From positions 49,567-113,566 of the forward strand of contig CANTFL010000222.1 of the NCBI GenBank assembly GCA_947650285.1: DNA of 64,000 nucleotides, read 5' to 3'. Origin of the DNA: Hyaloperonospora brassicae (lineage: Eukaryota; Oomycota; Peronosporomycetes; Peronosporales; Peronosporaceae). The notes under the pieces are model-generated. The model saw only the letters and a program-made list of their open reading frames with translations, had not been told where the DNA came from and ran no database searches. Shown one piece after another: positions 32,572 to 45,422 of the stretch (its first letter is position 1; the number at the start of each line of letters is the position of its first letter). A program made the translations under genes and the position numbers.

Positions 32572-33603
32572 ATGGAGAAATTCACAATCCTCTCTGAGTT
32601 TCAAAAGGTCGCGCTTGAGAAGCTGACCGCGGCCGTAGGCCCTGAGTATGTGGAGTTTCTAGCTGCATAAGGTCCCGATGTGCTCAATGCACGAGTCGAG
32701 GCATTCATGCAGTATAAAACGACCTGTTAGGGCAGGTTCAAAACCAAGTAGCGTCGGCTATGCCAACACGATACGTGGCGATGCCAGATGAAGAGGCTAA
32801 GCCTTGTCCCCTTCGGGTGGACGTTAATTATTACTCCGGAAAGGAGGGGGAAAACTTGACCCTCTGGATCTGTGAGATTGAGATGGCCATGAGCTCTGGC
32901 CTTATCTCACTGGAGTACCAGCAGGTCTCGCTGGCCATCTCCAAGCTCGACGGAAGAGCTAGAGAGTGGGCTCTGACATGTAGCACGTCGGTCGACTTGG
33001 CGTTTCCCACATGGGATTCGCTCAAGTTAGACCTTTTGCGAGTTTTCTCGCCGCCTAAACAGGCTTATCGCGTGCGCTTACGCTTCTTGTCTACCCTTCA
33101 GGGAAAGAATAAGCTAACAGACTATATCCAAGAGTTGAGAACTCTTATGACTGCTATGCAGTCCGACCCTATCCCTAAGACAGTCTATGTGACTGTCTTC
33201 ATGGAAGGTCTTCATGATGGCGTTGCCAGGCCCGAGGTACTTCGGGTCCATCCCTCTACTTTTGAGGAGGCTGTTAGCATCGCTCAAAATGCTGAGCACA
33301 ACTTCAAGATGGCCAGACTTGGTTGGAATGGGTACAACCCAAGCTTTGCGAGGGCAACCTCTGCGAGCACCTCGGCTTACTATAAGCTAGAACCAATGAA
33401 TCTCAGCCATGATGAAGATGAAGCTGAAGCGGAGATTCATGTTGCAGAGCAAAGACAGTAAGTGAAACGCTGTTATATGTGCGGAAGCACTAAAACTTGC
33501 GTCTATGTTGTCCTTTGCGTAAGCAACAACCGGCTCCTATGGGCCAAAACCCCAGCTACAACCAGAAACCTCGTATGGCACGGGAAAACGTCGATACCCA
33601 GTA
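32572..33603 (+). pseudogene. gag: gypsy-2 gag
   Basis: An ATG at 32572 (M-E-K-F-T-I-L-S-E-F) opens a frame with three stops before 32760. A frameshift leads to the long open part 32760-33461 with a capsid-like region (L-T-L-W-I-C-E-I-E-M, L-A-I-S-K-L-D-G-R-A-R-E-W, F-S-P-P-K-Q-A-Y-R). After TAA at 33459-33461 a damaged zinc knuckle is split over two frames (C-Y-M-C-G-S ... L-R-L-C-C-P). Confidence 0.85.
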
Positions 33604-33779
33604 GGCGCGGGGCGCCCTACTGAGGTAGAACTGAGTTCTGTTGCTTCTCTACGAGGAAGAGTGAAACAGGGCTTAGCCCCACCGAGCTATGTGCCCACCA
33701 TCACAGAGCGTGGATGTAAGCCTGGCTTGTTAGCCGCCGAGGCTAAAGTTTAAGGCTTTGGGAAGCATTGTTCGATCTT

Positions 33780-34202
33780 AATCTACTCCAGAGCATCATC
33801 TAATTATGCTCGACGTCGTTCCCTTGAGAGGAGTCAGCGATACGCTGAAGCGCTCAAAGCGCATGAAGGTGATTCGATCAACGTTTGTATATCGACTGGT
33901 AGTCTCTTCACGGTGCCTAAAGTTCCGTTGAACTTAGGTGTAAAGTTTTGGACTTTGACAGCATTGAACGCTGTCTTGTCCTCGATTTGGATTCGAAATA
34001 CGATCTCATCCTGGGAATGGCTTGGCTTGAACTCCATGAGCCATGGATTGATTGGAGGTCTAAGACCTTAGGCGCCACGCGCAATGTTCCTGGCGAAGCT
34101 TTGGAGAGTCATGAACCCACCTTTGCTAGGCAACAAAAGCGCTATTGGCGCGAGCCATTGACGGAAGATGCCAATGTGCTGGACATTGGTATGTCAGAGT
34201 AA
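33780..34202 (+). pseudogene. pol: gypsy-2 protease
   Basis: The region lines up with the gypsy-1 protease. The active site has decayed: Y-S-R-A-S-S-N-Y stands where D-C-G-A-S-x-N is expected. The C-terminal half is better kept (L-V-L-D-L-D-S-K-Y-D-L-I-L-G-M-A-W-L, 33980-34027), in another frame. It ends at a TAA at 34200-34202. Confidence 0.75.
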
Positions 34203-34370
34203 ATTAAATTCAATGTCACCGACACGGAAATTGAGCGGAGATCTTAATCGTATGTGACGAGACTTATACTCCGTTAAGTGATACTCGTTGTGATACTGAG
34301 TCACTGCATGCTGCAGGCATGGTTGGCCTAGGGCCGAGACATCAAGAATGTATTTTCTCTGATGAGAGTG

Positions 34371-34758
34371 GAGTTGCACGTGAGATCCCACCGAGTGAGG
34401 GCGGCCGAGGTGTCACCTCACTGAATGTCGGTAATGACATTGATGGAGAGAAATTAGCGTGTTCAGGGCTAGGCCCGAATGCTGTACGTGAAGTGGCACG
34501 CAAAATTCCACCGAGTGAGGGCGGCCGAGGTGGCACCTCACTGAATGTCGGTAATGACATTGATGGCAAGAAATTAGCGTGTTCAGGGCTAGGCCCGAAT
34601 GCTGTACGTGAAGTGGTACGTGAAATTACACCGAGTGAGGGCGGCCGAGGTGGCACCTAACTGAATGTCGATAATGACATTGATGGCAAGAAAATAGCGT
34701 GTTCAGGGCTAGGCCCGAATGCTGTACGTGAAGTGGTACGTGTAAATCCACTGGGTGA
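34371..34758 (+). repeat. 120-bp tandem repeat, three full units and a partial
   Basis: The block repeats with an exact 120-bp period (34381, 34501, 34621, then a decayed start at 34741). Each unit encodes about 40 residues, including P-P-S-E-G-G-R-G and L-N-V-G-N-D-I-D-G and C-S-G-L-G-P-N-A-V-R-E-V. The first two units are open in one frame (34319-34660); the third has a stop. It lies in the variable linker between protease and RT. Confidence 0.9.
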
Positions 34759-34801
34759 AGTGTTCGAGTTACGTAACACTTCACCAGATGTCGTTTAAGA
34801 C

Positions 34802-35327
34802 ATGAGCTCTCGTATAGAGCGTGCTAAGATAAATAGCAACCACGAGGAACCGACTGTCCCGGACTCTATGAGGCGAAAGGTTTCTTTGAGGAAACAATCT
34901 CAGCGTAGGGTGGCAACTGTTAAGCGCCCAACGTCTAAGAAGTCACGAAGTGATAATAGTAATAATACATTATATACACTTTTCAATGGGTTGACTGGCC
35001 AGATTGATGGCAATATTAGTCTTGAGACTCTTCCATCCTTGGATACTCTCTTTGAAGTAGACGAAATGTCTGACGGCGAACTTTAGCCAAGCCTTACAGG
35101 CATGAGAATTATCCGAGTTAGTGGTCATTCGGCCGGATAATGAGTTGAGCTCATCCTCGTTATTGGACGAGTCAGTCCTTGAGGACACAAAGGGGGCATT
35201 GAATGCATGTAGTGGATCTTCAATCTTTAATGATCCTCTTGATCCGTTCTATCCTTTGGTAAAGGAATTTCAGGACTTGGTGTGTCACAACCCACCGTTT
35301 GTCTTGCCTCCCGATGGAGGCGTACGT
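34802..35327 (+). pseudogene. pol: gypsy-2 protease-RT linker
   Basis: Two frames, 34802-35086 and 35121-35327, give a basic then acidic linker ending [20 protein letters not shown]. The matching continuation (E-I-D-W-V-P-G-T-K-Y-C-V-T-R-Q) appears only at 51142, so this is the left edge of the 15.8-kb insert. Confidence 0.8.
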
Positions 35328-36662
35328 CTTGGACTCCTTGTCCAGATCTTCTGACCACTTGAGCCGCCTCGCGATCTTGTGACTAAAATTCTTTTCCGTT
35401 GTTGCTGCTACCCTAGCAGTTTGAGTTGAGTTGAGTTACCTTAACCCCACCTTGGCCAAACAATCCAAGGTGAGTACACAAAACACGGTGCGGCAAAGTC
35501 TCTTGATCGACGGGAGGCTAAATATCCTGCCCCGAAGAGAAGTCTGCGACGTGCTTTATTAGTAAAAACGGTAACTGCTTTATTATCCAACCAAATTAAT
35601 AGTCAACCTATCCTTAAGCCTATTTCAAACTGTAGGTCACTCTCCAAGTCGATATCAACTTTAAGCTTGACCGCCTCCTTGAACACGTGTCGAAATTTCA
35701 TCATCTGTACTCCAAAGATAGCGCCAATACTCCCGATATCGTGCTTAAAGGCCCAGAAGAGACCAAATCCCAAATACGGTGCCAAATTCCCAATTTTGGT
35801 ACCAAAAGGTCCGAAATAGTACTTACGTGCCAAATGTGCCTAAATCCATTTTGCGACGTCAGTTCGACCGGCTTCCACCGGCTCTTTTGGTCTGAACTTT
35901 TGAGATATCACTCATGGACCTTCAACAAAAGATTTATCATGTTACAAAGTCTCATCAGCAATATTTCCATGATTAACAGGGAACATGACCGATCTGGTGC
36001 CCAATTCGAGATCGGTGAGATCGACACATTATAATTTAATAGTAGACATTTTCCCGTTGATTGTGTGTGCCTAAATACCATCCTCTAAGGTTTATCTGAT
36101 CAGTGGAAAAATCCACGCGTCTTGAAATGGGTCCCTGGACTCTCATAAGTATTCATACTTCCAGATCAGGCTTTTTATAACCAAAATCAGTATTCTTATT
36201 TTGGGACCGGTAAAGAGTATCACCGATCTGCAAGATGTTGCACCTTGGTTACAGGATCACATCGCATCACCTGGTTTCATGTGCACCTTTCCCAGAGTAA
36301 TTCTGCCACAGTACCCAGTCTTCACCTGCGTCAACACACACATTGTTGTCCTTGACCAACCTTCAAGCGGATCGCTTGACTTCATCCCTTCCTTTGTCCC
36401 AGACCGCCCCATAGAAATCATATATACCTGCGACTCGTCCCAGATTGTTCCATGAAAATAATCCCTTTCTACGCCTCGTCTTAGATCGTTCCATGTCCAT
36501 CATTCTGTCGATAGTTGGATCTGCTCGTTGAGTCTCGTTGGAATAGCCTTCCATCTCCCATTGGATCGCTAGATCATCCGGTGTCGTTTTCTGCCAGTTG
36601 ATGAAGTCTCAACTAGGTGGCCACAGATCCACATCCCAAAATTGATTAGCGACTTTACCACA
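35328..36662. repeat. Truncated copy of the 1859-bp LTR-like repeat
   Basis: Similar, with drift, to about 53768-55080. Landmarks shared in order include ACTCCTTGTCCA, TCGCGATCTTGTG, CCAAATTAATAGTCAACCTA and CTCCAAAGATAGCGCC. The first 540 bp of the intact copy are missing here. No coding region was found. Confidence 0.65.
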
Positions 36663-37824
36663 ACCACCCCCATTATTGAACTCCTTTGTACAGCAATTGA
36701 CTTCAGTTCAATCACTCATCAAATTAGATACAATTACTTAAGTTCTCCCATGTCCCCACTTATACATCACTTCACCTCGCCGTCTCCTTTGGATCGCTCC
36801 TCCGAACCTCTGTCTCCTGATCGAGATATGTCATCCAGATCGCCCGATCACGTCAGATTGCTAGATGTCACAGATTTTTCTAGATCACGACACGTCACTT
36901 AAATCGCTAGATCTTCAAATCCTTTCAGATAACCTTTATGGTAAAATCGTCCATCGGATCAATTGTCTTGTCCGGATTACCGCTCGTTTGCATAGGATCG
37001 CCAACCTAAATCGAGCTTACCGGACGTTTTGTCAGATCGCGGCACATCTTGTCGACAGTCTGGTCTCCAAGCACATTTCCATTTCCGTCGGTTTAACATA
37101 ACTCGTTGAATCGGCCAAAAATATCTCTATCTCTACTCGTCCCAACAGGATCACCGGGTCGACAGCCTGAGTTGAGCCAATCCCATGTTTCACCAGATTA
37201 TCAGATCTTCAAACTCCAGTGCAACTAGCCTTTTCCCAGATTTCATCGGAAACCGTTGCACCTAGCTTGGTCCCATATCGGGTCGTTGCTTAATAAAAGG
37301 AACTGTCATACTTCCAGATACTGACTGCCATAAATTCGATTCTTGTCCCATATTGGAGGCACAGGGGCCACTGTCGTCAATTTTCTTGAAATGACTTTAC
37401 CACAACCGCCCCCTGTACCGAAGTCTTTCGTAAAGCGACCGATCTCAGTCTAAACACTCGAAAAAGATCAATCATGTCATCAAGTATCATTCTCATGTCC
37501 TCGTCTCCACATCACCCGGCTTTGTCGCCCCATCGCATTGTCAACCGAACCCCATTATTTGGATCGGGACACGTCGCCCAGATCGTCAGATCTTCAGAGG
37601 CATATTCCATCACCTCCCGATCACCACCGCCCTCCGGATCGTTCAGATTCGTTTGTATCGTCACCTGTCCGTACAGGGTCACCGGACCGACAACCGGAGT
37701 CGAGCCCATCCTACCTTTCACCAGTTCGATAGTTAATTCGGCTCCACTAATATCGCCAGTCGATCAACCTAGATCTTCAGTCTCGGGTCAGATCGCTATC
37801 CGTTCGAGCGAATATCTCCGCGAA
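36663..37824. other. Non-coding mosaic segment
   Basis: C/T-rich sequence with many GATC and TCAGATC motifs. A part near 36650-36740 recurs, diverged, near 37385-37470 (GACTTTACCACAACC), suggesting an old internal duplication of about 740 bp. No gene is supported. Confidence 0.45.
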
Positions 37825-38985
37825 ACTTGACCTACGCGTCAGCTACTAAGTCCAGAGGAGAATCTGAATGAGAAGCACGAGGAGAACACTGGAGCCGATC
37901 TTGAGCTTCACCGAGCTTAAAACCACGTACGAATACTAGTTTCGGTATTCATAACGCCAGAGTGCGCTGACACGGATGCGACGTATCAAAGACATCTGCA
38001 GATGCGAGGAGCCCTGCGAATAAAACGAGGGTGGTAGCGACAAACGACCTCGATCGAAATTCACCTGTCACATAGGGGATTGAGCCGACGTTATGCGCAA
38101 CTAACAGCGAGCTGACCCGTGATGGAAGAACAGAATATCTCGGTTCGCTCGCATGTCAATAGTCGACCTTGATTTCCGAGCGACTACTTGACCGCCACGA
38201 GCACGAAGAAAAGAGTACGGAACAGCTTACAGTTTGATAAATTAACAGCAGCAGTCGACTCCGGTGGTGACGGGGACTTGGACCCGTCATCACTCGATAC
38301 AAACAAATGCGGTGGTGTCGACGAAAAAGTGGCTGCTACTCCAATTGTTGAAGTTTGTGGCTAGCTCTGAACCGCTGAATTCGTTTCTTCTTCTTAGGTG
38401 AACTGCTGGGTCGTCCATCGGTGGAAGCAGCTGAGGCGTTGATAGCAATGATAACAACAGATGGAGTCGGTGGGGTGAAGGAAGATTTGTTATTCTTCTT
38501 CGATGGGCGTTTTAAATACGCGCTGGTCGAGACAGAAGGGACGTCCGCCGAGGAGGCTTGAACAGAAACTAAATCGGGTGATGGAAGTAGGAAAAAAATT
38601 CTTTTAAATAAAGCCCTAACAGACGACCGGATAGTGGGGACGACAGAACACGCAAATGCAGCAACAACGAAGGCGGTCGGCGATGTCGATGACGCCACGT
38701 CAAATACGGCTTCACTCGACGAATTGGGCGCGATGATGCCGACAGGACAACAGTTAAAGCAGCTTAGGTGTGGAACGGCGGCGGATGGTAATTAGGACAC
38801 AGTTGCGAAAGACCGGCGAGTTCTCATCCTAAAAGGTAATGCGGTTGGGGCAGCAGGTGTAATGGCCACTTAGGATCTTCATGATCGTGCGGAAGCATTC
38901 AAGGCCTTAAACTTCTTAAATGACTTGGCTGATCGCTTGGTAATAATAGAACGGACTGCACCCACCTTTCGACGCGACTAGGCCG
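37825..38985 (-). pseudogene. Inverted partial copy of the gypsy-C antisense gene
   Basis: On the - strand this matches 28800-29975 of the + strand in order. Both have G-R-P-(S/T)-S-S-P-K followed by I-Q-R-(F/Y)-R, T-S-H-P-C-Q, A-Q-D-R-L, and a final V-K-F-R-G-D-like stretch. It is the best evidence that the unknown gene at 26859-30536 is a repeated unit rather than random open frames. Similarity stops at 37825 and at the array edge. Confidence 0.6.
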
Positions 38986-39022
38986 GTGACACAACTGTGA
39001 AATAGCAGTTATTTAAATCTGT

Positions 39023-40927
39023 CCATTGCAGGCAGTAGAATGCAGGCAACAGCTACGATAGAGTGGCAGTTGCAGATTCTATGGAGTGCGGAGCGTCCAC
39101 GGACAAGTATGTGTCTCCATTGCGGGCCGCCGACAGAGGTGCAACGCGCCAAATTTGTCATGACAAGGCCAAGTTTGCAAGCCTAATCAAGCTTGACGAT
39201 GAACGGCCACGGGGAGGTAGCCTATGGAAACGAGGCGGCTATCTAGGGTGTGCAGACCGTTCTTCCATACGCGAACGGGTTAAGCCCAAACAAGGTGATT
39301 TGCAAGATGATCACCACCAACATGATCAAGAAATGAACAGCCCCGCCAATTCAAGCGGATCGAGCACATATCGAGGTTGTCAGCGAGAAAAGATGGCCCA
39401 GAAACAATTTCCAAGCAACCGGGAGGGGCATCATTTTGACGCGTTCGAGCTGCTTCGCTTCGACATATGTGGGCCAATGGAACGGTTTTTACTGGGTGGC
39501 AGCAAGTTTTTGCTGCTGATTGTGGTGGAGGCCAGCGGATACATGAACGGCTTTTGCCTACGAGCGAAGTCGGAGACTGAAGACTGCACTATGAAGTACA
39601 TCGTGATGGTGGACTCGCAATCAGACGAGAAGGCCAAGTTTGTGCGATACGATGGTGCTCGCGTGTTCGCGACCAACACGCTTCAAGTGTTCAGAGAAAA
39701 CGAAGGTACCGAGCAGCAAATCACGGTTCCGTATACATATCAATTCAACGTAACAGCAGAACGCGCGATTCGAGCTATCTTCACGATCGGCCGCAGCATT
39801 CTCCATCATGCCAAGTTAGACAAGTGTGTATTGGCGGAAGTTGCGATGACGGCTGTTTACGTCAATAATCGTCTACCGCCACCTAATATCTAGCACAAGA
39901 CACCGTTAGAAATTGTCTACGATTTCAAGCCAACTGTCAAGCACATGCGAGTGTCCGGTTGTCAGACGTACATACTGATGTGGTGTAGTAGTTCGTTGAA
40001 TCTGTAATACAACAGCCCCAACGTACAAACACAACAGTCACCGAGATTAGAAGGCAAAACGGGCTGGTACGTGAGGGCAATCTCCTCGCGGTTCGCCCCT
40101 TCGGGGTTCAGTTGTGCTCTTGCCGAATAAAGTCCTTACAACCAATTTCTCCAGAAGTCTGCCTGAGCTCAGCAGCTTCTAACCCTTTCACTCCCTGTGA
40201 CTTCACGCCGAAGGGAGGAAGCCGACGCTCACGCGTGATTACAGGCCACGGGCGCAGTATCCGACCGACTAGAAGTTTTCGGTGCCCTCAGCTGAGGCCC
40301 ACCATCTTGTCGCTCGACAAGCCTCTCACCAGTGCCGTCTATTAGGTCCACCGGCTTGTTACTTGACAAGACTCGAACAGTGCCGGCTATTGGGTCACTG
40401 GCTCGTCGACGACGAGGCTCTTTCATTCGCTGGTAGCGAGTGTTGTCCAAACAGGGCCTTCCCAATCTCTTGGCGCCACCAGCCAAAACTTTTATGGGAT
40501 ATGCATCTCGAGGTTCGACGACAGGCATAACCTTTCTCGCGCAGAGACTTACCGTAAGTGTACGCGTGTCAGTAAATTAGAAAGATCTGCACTGTATTGT
40601 TTAATCTCTTTTGCTGTGTCGCAGAGCCAGTTTGAATGACTCTCTATCCTTTTCTTTGTTCTTTATACAAATAAATGATGAATCTGACGTTCGATCATTC
40701 TAGTGCTTTGCATCATGAACGTGAATTGGCCGATATCTGGCTCGCCGACCTGTAATTTGCCTGCTTCAAGTTCGCCGACCTCCGATTTGTCGACCTCCGA
40801 TTCGCCGACCTCAAGTTCGCCGACCTTCGATTTGTCGACCTCTGATTCGCCAACCTCCATTTTTGCTGGCCTCCGGTTTTACTGACACCCAGTTCACCGA
40901 CACCCAGCTCGCCGACAGTCAACTTAT
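39023..40927 (+). repeat. Array copy 1 (left-truncated)
   Basis: It starts within the copia fragment, lacking the gag knuckle. The integrase-bearing frame is 39063-39893 (D-I-C-G-P-M-E-R-F-L-L-G-G; V-R-Y-D-G-A-R-V-F). The LTR part is 39979-40712. The minirepeat tract at 40720-40925 is the longest of the set. Confidence 0.85.
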
Positions 40928-43312
40928 ATGAAATCCGTTTTCGATCATTCCCTTTACCACAACGTCAATTGGAAAGCCGGGAAGATGACGACCACGACGA
41001 CAACAACGGTGAAAGCTGATAACACAGCCAAGGCCTTCAGTACTGAGCGTGAGCCCTATCAGTGCACTTACTGCGGCGGGGCGGGGTACACGGTAGAGCG
41101 TTGCTGGACGAAGTAGAAGGATGAAAGTCAAGGAAACCGACGCGGCGGTAATTTCTGTGGACGCGAAGCTAGCAATGTCCATTGAAGTCATCATGATGCA
41201 GGCAACAGCTACGATCGAGTGGCAGTTGCAGATTCTATGGAGTGCGGAGAGTCCATGGACAAGGATGTGTCTCCATTGTGGGACGCCGACAGAGGTGCAA
41301 CGCGCCAAATTTGTCATGAAAAGGCCAAGTTTGCAAGCCTGGTCAAGCTTGAGGATGAACGACCACGGGGGGTAGCCGATGGAAACGAGGCGACTATCTA
41401 GGGTGTGCAGACCGTCATTCAGCCGGGGTCCTGCCAACAGGTAACGATCGAGAGATCAAACTAAAGTATGCACTATAAGCACCAAGCAGGAGCAAGAACT
41501 CTTTCGGTACCTCAAGTCAACAAACATAGCAATTCGCGATTGATGTTTGATGGTATCAAGATGCATGTCACTTGCAAAGACTCGAACCACGATGTGCCGA
41601 CGGAGAATCTCGTTGATGGCCTTTGTTGGTTTCGCATAGTACAGCGATGGCAAATACGGTGACAAGTGGAAACATTGATACCTTCATACACGAATGGGTT
41701 AAGCCCAGTCAAGGTGTTTTGCAAGATGATCACCACCAACATGGTCAAGAAATAAACAGCCCCGCCAATTCAAGCGGATCGAGCACATATCGAGGTTGTC
41801 AGCGAGAAAAGATGGCCCAGAAACAATTTCCAATCAACCGGAAGGAGCATCATTTTGACGCGTTCGAGCTGCTTCGCTTCGACATATGTGGGCCAATGGA
41901 ACGGTTTTTACTGGGTGGCAGCAAGTTTTTGCTGCTGATTGTGGTGGAGGCCAGCGGATACATGAACGGTTTTTGCCTACGAGCGAAGTCGGAGACTGAA
42001 GACCGCACTATGAAGTACATCGTGATGGTGGACTCGCAATCAGACGAGAAGGCCAAGTTTGTGCGATACGATGGTGCTCGCGTGTTCGCGACCAACTCGC
42101 TTCAAGTGTTCAGAGAAAACGAAGATACCGAGCAGCAAATCACGGTTCCGTATACATATCAATTCAACGTAACAGCAGAACGCGCGATTCGAACTATCTT
42201 CACGATCGGCCGCAGCATTCTCCATCATGCCAAGTTACACAAGTGTGTATTGGCGGAAGTTGCGATGACGGCTGTTTACGTCAATAATCGTCTACCGTCA
42301 CCTAATGTCTAGCACAAGACACCGTTAGAAATTGTCTACGATTTCAAGCCAACTGTCAAGCACATGCGAGTGTCCGGTTGTCAGACGTACATACTGATGT
42401 GGTATAGTAGTTCGTTGAATCTGTAATACAACAGCCCCAACGTACAAACACAACAGTCACCGAGATTAGAAGGCAAAACGGGCTGGTACGTGAGGGCAAT
42501 CTCCTCGCGGTTCGCCCCTTCGGGGTTCAGTTGTGCTCTTGCCGAATAAAGTCCTTACAACCAATTTCTCCAGAAGTCTGCCTGAGCTCAGCAGCTTCTA
42601 ACCCTTTCACTCCCTGTGACTTCACGCCGAAGGGAGGAAGCCGACGCTCACGCGTGATTACAGGCCACGGGCGCAGTATCCGACCGACTAGAAGTTTTCG
42701 GTGCCCTCAGCTGAGGCCCACCATCTTGTCGCTCGACAAGCCTCTCACCAGTGCCGTCTATTAGGTCACCGGCTTGTTACTTGACAAGACTCGAACAGTG
42801 CCGGCTATTGGGTCACTGGCTCGTCGACGACGAGGCTCTTTCATTCGCTGGTAGCGAGTGTTGTCCAAACAGGGCCTTCCCAATCTCTTGGCGCCACCAG
42901 CCAAAACTTTTATGGGATATGCATCTCGAGGTTCGACGACAGGCATAACCTTTCTCGCGCAGAGACTTACCGTAAGTGTACGCGTGTCAGTAAATTAGAA
43001 AGATCTGCACTGTATTGTTTAATCTCTTTTGCTGTGTCGCAGAGCCAGTTTGAATGACTCTCTATCCTTTTCTTTGTTCTTTATACAAATAAATGATGAA
43101 TCTGACGTTCGATCATTCTAGTGCTTTGCATCATGAACGTGAATTGGCCGATATCTGGCTCGCCGACCTGTAATTTGCCTGCTTCAAGTTCGCCGACCTC
43201 CATTCCCCCCCCCGATTTGTCGACCTCTGATTCGCCAACCTCCATTTTTGCCGGCCTCCGGTTTTACTGACACCCAGTTCACCGACACCCAGCTCGCCGA
43301 CAGTCAACTTAT
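40928..43312 (+). repeat. Array copy 2 (2385 bp, retains extra segment)
   Basis: It has the gag knuckle frame 40928-41116 (C-T-Y-C-G-G-A-G-Y-T-V-E-R-C, where the expected His is Tyr). A segment of about 273 bp (41414-41686) is missing from the other copies; it encodes the end of protease and start of integrase (V-P-Q-V-N-K-H-S-N-S; H-D-V-P-T-E-N-L-V-D-G-L). The LTR part starts at 42398. A run of nine C near 43206 interrupts its minirepeats. Confidence 0.88.
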
Positions 43313-45422
43313 ATGGAATCCGTTTTCGAGCATTCCCTTTACCACAACGTCAATTGGAAAGCCGGGAAGATGACGACCACGACGACAACAACGGTGAAAG
43401 CTGATAACACAGCCAAGGCCTTCAGTACCGAGCGTGAGCCCTATCAGTGCACTTACTGCGGCGGGGCGGGGTACACGGTAGAGCGTTGCTGGACGAAGTA
43501 GAAGGATGAAAGTCAAGGAAACCGACGCGGCGGTAATGTCTGTGGACGCGAGGCTAGCAATGTCCATTGAAGTCATCATGATGCAGGCAACAGCTACGAT
43601 CGAGTGGCAGTTGCAGATTCTATGGAGTGCGGAGAGTCCACGGACAAGGATGTGTCTCCATTGTGGGCCGCCGACAGAGGTGCAACGCGCCAAATTTGTC
43701 ATGACAAGGCCAAGTTTGCAAGCCTAATCAAGCTTGACGATGAACGACCACGGGGAGGTAGCCGATGGAAACGAGGCGGCTATCTAGGGTGTGCAGACCG
43801 TTCTTCCATACAAGAACGGGTTAAGCCCAGACAAGGTGATTTGCAAGATGATCACCACCAACATGATCAAGAAATGAACAGCCCCGCCAATTCAAGCGGA
43901 TCGAGCACATATCGAGGTTGTCAGCGAGAAAAGATGGCCCAGAAACAATTTCCAACCAACCGGGAGGGGCATCATTTTGACGCGTTCGAGCTGCTTCGCT
44001 TCGACATATGTGGGCCAATGGAACGGTTTTTACTGGGTGGCAGCAAGTTTTTGCTGCTGATTGTGGTGGAGGCCAGCGGATACATGAACGGTTTTTGCCT
44101 ACGAGCGAAGTCGGAGACTGAAGACTGCACTATGAAGTACATCGTGATGGTGGACTCGCAATCAGACGAGAAGGCCAAGTTTGTGCGATACGATGGTGCT
44201 CGCGTGTTCGCGACCAACACGCTTCAAGTGTTCAGAGAAAACGAAGGTACCGAGCAGCAAATCACGGTTCCGTATACATATCAAGTCAACGTAACAGCAG
44301 AACGCGCGATTCGAACTATCTTCACGATCGGCCGCAGCATTCTCCATCATGCCAAGTTACACAAGTGTGTATTGGCGGAAGTTGCGATGACGGCTGTTTA
44401 CGTCAATAATCGTCTACCGTCACCTAATGTCTAGCACAAGACACCGTTAGAAATTGTCTACGATTTCAAGCCAACTGTCAAGCACATGCGAGTGTCCGGT
44501 TGTCAGACGTACATACTGATGTGGTATAGTAGTTCGTTGAATCTGTAATACAACAGCCCCAACGTACAAACACAACAGTCACCGAGATTAGAAGGCAAAA
44601 CGGGCTGGTACGTGAGGGCAATCTCCTCGCGGTTCGCCCCTTCGGGGTTCAGTTGTGCTCTTGCCGAATAAAGTCCTTACAACCAATTTCTCCAGAAGTC
44701 TGCCTGAGCTCAGCAGCTTCTAACCCTTTCACTCCCTGTGACTTCACGCCGAAGGGAGGAAGCCGACGCTCACGCGTGATTACAGGCCACGGGCGCAGTA
44801 TCCGACCGACTAGAAGTTTTCGGTGCCCTCAGCTGAGGCCCACCATCTTGTCGCTCGACAAGCCTCTCACCAGTGCCGTCTATTAGGTCACCGGCTTGTT
44901 ACTTGACAAGACTCGAACAGTGCCGGCTATTGGGTCACTGGCTCGTCGACGACGAGGCTCTTTCATTCGCTGGTAGCGAGTGTTGTCCAAACAGGGCCTT
45001 CCCAATCTCTTGGCGCCACCAGCCAAAACTTTTATGGGATATGCATCTCGAGGTTCGACGACAGGCATAACCTTTCTCGCGCAGAGACTTACCGTAAGTG
45101 TACGCGTGTCAGTAAATTAGAAAGATCTGCACTGTATTGTTTAATCTCTTTTGCTGTGTCGCAGAGCCAGTTTGAATGACTCTCTATCCTTTTCTTTGTT
45201 CTTTATACAAATAAATGATGAATCTGACGTTCGATCATTCTAGTGCTTTGCATCATGAACGTGAATTGGCCGATATCTGGCTCGCCGACCTGTAATTTGC
45301 CTGCTTCAAGTTCGCCGACCTCCGATTTGTCGACCTCCGATTTGCCAACCTCCATTTTTGCCGGCCTCCGGTTTTACTGACACCCAGTTCACCGACACCC
45401 AGCTCGCCGACAGTCAACTTAT
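43313..45422 (+). repeat. Array copy 3 (2110 bp)
   Basis: Gag knuckle frame 43313-43501; protease/integrase frame 43604-44434; LTR part from 44520. The protease motif reads A-A-D-R-G-A-T, so the copia D-S-G site is changed. Confidence 0.92.
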
